DNA of 64,000 bases. Origin: Mesorhizobium caraganae (lineage in GTDB: Bacteria > Pseudomonadota > Alphaproteobacteria > Rhizobiales > Rhizobiaceae). The stretch is from positions 158,310-222,309 of the forward strand of contig NZ_JAFCGY010000006.1 of assembly GCF_016836705.1 (NCBI RefSeq). Direction: 5' to 3'. The position numbers and the translations under genes are program-made. Below, one piece after another: positions 61,718 through 64,000 of the stretch; position 1 is the first letter of the stretch, and each line of letters opens with the position of its first letter. The notes under the pieces were generated by a model. The model did no database searches and was not told where the DNA came from. It saw only the letters and a list, made by a program, of their open reading frames with translations.

Positions 61718-62976
61718 GCCGGGACCTCAACGACCCCTCCGCCCCGTTTACGGGGAGGAGGTGCCCCGAAGGGGCGGATGAGGGGCGGCGCCATGATGGG
61801 CAGAAGGTGGCGCCACCCCTCACCTGCCTGCCGGCATCCTCTCCGGGCGAGGAGAGCTTGCCCCGCGCCGCCGAACCCTTGCTCGGCTTCGCCCGCTTGC
61901 TGCGCCACCACGCCTTTCCCATCGCACCCGAGCAAGTCTCCAGCTTCATGCAGGCCGTTACCCTGCTCGGCCCGCGCTCCATGGCCGACATCCGCGAGGC
62001 GGCGCTCGCAACGCTCGCGCCCTCACCCGACCGCCGCGGCGAATTCGAGGCGCATTTCCGCAGCCATTTCTATGGCGACGCCAGACCCTCGATCGCAGGC
62101 GAAGAAGACGAGGAAACGCGCATCAAGGACGATCACGGCACGCGCGAGGAAAAGAACCAGACCACGCGCCAGGAGAAAGGTGGCGAATTGTCGTCGGCGA
62201 TCGAACAGCTGAGCAGCCGCGACTTCCAGCGCGACGATGATGGCCTTGGCCGCTTCCGGCACAAGCTCGCTTCCGCGCTGCCCGCGCGCCGCTCCTTCCG
62301 CACCATGCGCACCCGTTCGCGCGGCACGCTCGACCTGCGCCGTTCGCTCAGCGAAATCGTCAGCGCCGATGGCGACATCCCCTCGCCGCTGTTGCGCCGC
62401 CGCCAGACCGTGCCGCGCAAGCTGCTGCTCTTGATCGATATCTCCGGCTCGATGAAGCTGCATACTGCCGACTATCTCAAACTGGCCCATGCGACCGTGC
62501 AAGGCGCCGACCGCGCGGAAATCTTCACCTTCGGCACGCGGCTCACCCGCATCACGTCGGCACTGCGCATCCGTGATCGTGACCAGGCGCTGGCGCGCGC
62601 CGCTGCACTGGTCGACGATTGGGACGGCGGCACGCGCATGGGGCCGACGCTGCTCGCCTTTCTCTCGGTGCCGCGCTTCTCGGCCTTCGCGCGCGGTGCT
62701 GCAGTCGTCATCCTGTCGGATGCGCTGGAACGCGGCGACCATGCCGATCTCGAAACCGCGATACGCCGCCTGAGCGCCCGCGCCTTCCGGCTTTCGCTGG
62801 CAACACCTTTGGCCGGCGATCCGCGCTTCCAGCCTGCTACAGCGGCGCTGCGCGCCATCCTGCCTGACCTCGACGATCTCATCGACGGCTCGTCGCTGAA
62901 CAGCCTCACCGATTTCATCCTGTCGCTCGCCCGCCCTGCCCCGGCGGCATCGACAATCTGGAAAAGGGTATCGTGA
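61714..62976 (+). CDS. VWA-domain CoxE-like protein with in-frame repeat insertion
   Basis: 420 residues from a GTG that overlaps the previous stop by 4 bases. CoxE-like VWA protein working with the CoxD ATPase on maturation of the hydroxylase. The family part starts about residue 48 (LPRAAEPLLGFARLLRHHAFPI), with a central charged linker (about 125-175: EEDEETRIKDDHGTREEKNQTT) and a VWA domain with MIDAS DISGS (Asp about 242), GTRLTRIT and DALERGDHADL. Residues about 8-47 are encoded by palindromic repeat DNA at 61735-61855. A TTG at 61858 could alternatively start the protein after the repeat, though no ribosome binding site is obvious there. Confidence 0.85.
   Translation: MSRDLNDPSAPFTGRRCPEGADEGRRHDGQKVAPPLTCLPASSPGEESLPRAAEPLLGFARLLRHHAFPIAPEQVSSFMQAVTLLGPRSMADIREAALATLAPSPDRRGEFEAHFRSHFYGDARPSIAGEEDEETRIKDDHGTREEKNQTTRQEKGGELSSAIEQLSSRDFQRDDDGLGRFRHKLASALPARRSFRTMRTRSRGTLDLRRSLSEIVSADGDIPSPLLRRRQTVPRKLLLLIDISGSMKLHTADYLKLAHATVQGADRAEIFTFGTRLTRITSALRIRDRDQALARAAALVDDWDGGTRMGPTLLAFLSVPRFSAFARGAAVVILSDALERGDHADLETAIRRLSARAFRLSLATPLAGDPRFQPATAALRAILPDLDDLIDGSSLNSLTDFILSLARPAPAASTIWKRVS
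61735..61855. repeat. Palindromic repeat halves inside the coxE-like reading frame
   Basis: The bases ACCCCTCCGCCCCG... with GGATGAGGGGCGGCGCC (61777-61793) match the right end of the 183-base elements, and GGCGCCACCCCTCACCTGCC (61809-61828) matches their left end, placed back to back. Hairpins GCCCCGTTTACGGGG (61741-61755) and GTGCCCCGAAGGGGC (61761-61775) lie within. Read in frame they give DPSAPFTGRRCPEGADEGRR and a proline/glycine-rich stretch. Confidence 0.75.
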
Positions 62977-63863
62977 TGCAGAAAGCCATCGACGCGCATT
63001 TCCACATCTGGCGCCAGCAGGATCAGCCCTGGCTGGTCGGTCCGATGGTGCCGCGCATCTTCGGGCCGTACGAGCCGATCCGCCGCGACTATCCGATCAC
63101 GGAGTTTCTCGACGACCAGAAAGGCGCCGGCGTCGAAAAGGCGGTCTATGTCCAGACCAACTGGGCCAAGGAAGATTTCGAAAAAGAGGTCGCCTTCCTG
63201 CAGAAGACTGCTGATGAAACCGGCTGGCCGCATGCCATTGTTGGCTATGCCGACATGACCGTGGACGACGTCCGGCACCAGATCGACCGGCTGATGAAAT
63301 ACCCCCTGCTGCGCGGCGTGCGCATGCAGCTGCACTGGCATGAGACGCCGGCCTTCCGCTTCGCCACCTCGGCCGACCAGGTCATCGACCCAAAGGTGCG
63401 CGCCAACGTGGCGCGGCTGAAGGACTACGGCCTGTCGTTCGACCTGCAGCTCTTTCCCGCCCAGATGAAGGACGGGCTGACGCTGGTCGGCGAAAACCCG
63501 CAGACCAATTTCATCCTCACCCATGCCGGCATGCTGACCGGCATGGAGCCGGAGACGACCGAAGCCTGGAAAGCCGGCCTGCGCACGCTGTCAGCCGCGC
63601 CGAATTTTTACGCCAAGCTGTCGGGACTCGGCACCTTCGTGCACCGCAACGACCCGGATCTGATCGCCTACATCGTCGACAATGCGATCGACATTCTGGG
63701 TAGCGACCACCTGATGTTCGGCTCGAACTTCCCGATTGAGAAACTTTGGACCAGCCACGCCGAGCTGATCAAGGCGCACCGAGATGCAGTGGCTAGGCAT
63801 GGCGCGGCGGCTGAGGCCGATATTTTCTGGAACACGGCTGAGAAGGTTTATCGGCCGGTGTAG
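62976..63863 (+). CDS. Amidohydrolase-2 family hydrolase
   Basis: 295 residues. TIM-barrel metal hydrolase of the fuconolactonase / 2-pyrone-4,6-dicarboxylate hydrolase group: IDAHFHIWR (HxH metal ligands, about residues 4-12), QTNWAKEDFEKE, RGVRMQLHWHE, ILTHAG (His), and LMFGSNFP (Asp preceding). Starts ATG at 62976, or GTG at 62973; AAGGG precedes it and the stop of the VWA gene overlaps it. As the last gene of the hydroxylase operon it may open a lactone or amide formed after hydroxylation, for instance of a sugar or cyclic compound. Confidence 0.88.
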   Translation: MQKAIDAHFHIWRQQDQPWLVGPMVPRIFGPYEPIRRDYPITEFLDDQKGAGVEKAVYVQTNWAKEDFEKEVAFLQKTADETGWPHAIVGYADMTVDDVRHQIDRLMKYPLLRGVRMQLHWHETPAFRFATSADQVIDPKVRANVARLKDYGLSFDLQLFPAQMKDGLTLVGENPQTNFILTHAGMLTGMEPETTEAWKAGLRTLSAAPNFYAKLSGLGTFVHRNDPDLIAYIVDNAIDILGSDHLMFGSNFPIEKLWTSHAELIKAHRDAVARHGAAAEADIFWNTAEKVYRPV

Positions 63864-63872
63864 CACGGACCT

Positions 63873-63928
63873 CCCCTTCTCCCCTTGTGGGAGAAGGTGG
63901 ATCGGCGCGCAGCGCCGAGACGGATGAG
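63873..63928. repeat. Palindromic intergenic repeat at window end
   Basis: CCTTCTCCC (63875-63883) pairs with GGGAGAAGG (63889-63897) around cttgt, followed by GGCGCGCAGCGCC (63904-63916) and GAGACGGATGAG. The same hairpin family as the CTTCTCCCCGT elements. It follows the amidohydrolase stop by 11 bases. No gene follows to base 64000. Confidence 0.7.
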
Positions 63929-64000
63929 CGACTATCTGAGGTGTCAAGTTGCATTTGCGAACTCGTTTCGCGCGTCGCGTGCTTTTGCATTGAGAATGAC

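Overview
The window looks like chromosomal DNA of a GC-rich alphaproteobacterium of the Rhizobiales, most probably a Mesorhizobium-like root-nodule or soil bacterium. This rests on gene content (TamA/TamB, alpha-2-macroglobulin with PbpC, many CUT2-type sugar ABC transporters, an IolE/MocC homologue, CoxD/CoxE-type accessory genes), on heavy use of GTG/TTG starts with 1-8 base overlaps, and on several families of short palindromic intergenic repeats of rhizobial type. I saw no tRNA, rRNA, CRISPR array, transposase or phage gene.

Layout. 0-2.6 kb: end of a peptide ABC transporter locus (permease cut by the window edge, Tat-type binding protein). 2.8-19.6 kb: cell envelope block, with tamA-tamB on the minus strand and, divergently, a PAN-domain alpha-2-macroglobulin, pbpC and a VanX-like D-Ala-D-Ala dipeptidase. 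19.7-26.3 kb: sulfate uptake (binding protein, cysT, cysW, cysA), a vapBC toxin-antitoxin pair, a second sulfate-binding protein with a clear terminator, and a four-cysteine Rrf2 regulator. 26.3-34.1 kb: an acyltransferase-like protein, then a minus-strand operon of a GntR-type LacI regulator, sugar-binding protein, double ATPase, two permeases and gluconokinase, with a perfect LacI-type operator upstream of the binding protein. 34.4-37.3 kb: mixed genes (frameshifted nuclease, c-type cytochrome, MFS transporter, DUF3175).

37.4-55.2 kb is a dense sugar/polyol catabolic region: IolE/MocC-type dehydratase, a free-standing LacI-type HTH, a MocR-type regulator, a DegT-type aminotransferase, a ChbG/YdjC deacetylase, two separate one-NBD CUT2 ABC transporters, a Gfo/Idh/MocA oxidoreductase, an NAD-dependent epimerase/dehydrogenase, a 3-hydroxyisobutyrate-dehydrogenase-like enzyme, two nearly identical FadR-type regulators and an IdnO-like dehydrogenase. 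Two palindromes fitting the FadR-family operator pattern lie in its divergent promoters. The gene types recall rhizopine (scyllo-inosamine) catabolism, which is a hypothesis and not a proven assignment.

55.6-63.9 kb: an AraC regulator followed by an apparent operon for a molybdenum hydroxylase whose Mo-binding polypeptide is split in two genes (as in nicotinate dehydrogenase), with SRPBCC, FAD, 2Fe-2S, MoxR/CoxD, VWA/CoxE and amidohydrolase genes. The substrate is unknown. The most unusual structural observations are a 183-base mosaic inverted-repeat element present twice (one copy supplies the pbpC ribosome binding site), related palindromes read in frame inside the CoxE-like gene, and a 622-residue internal duplication in TamB.
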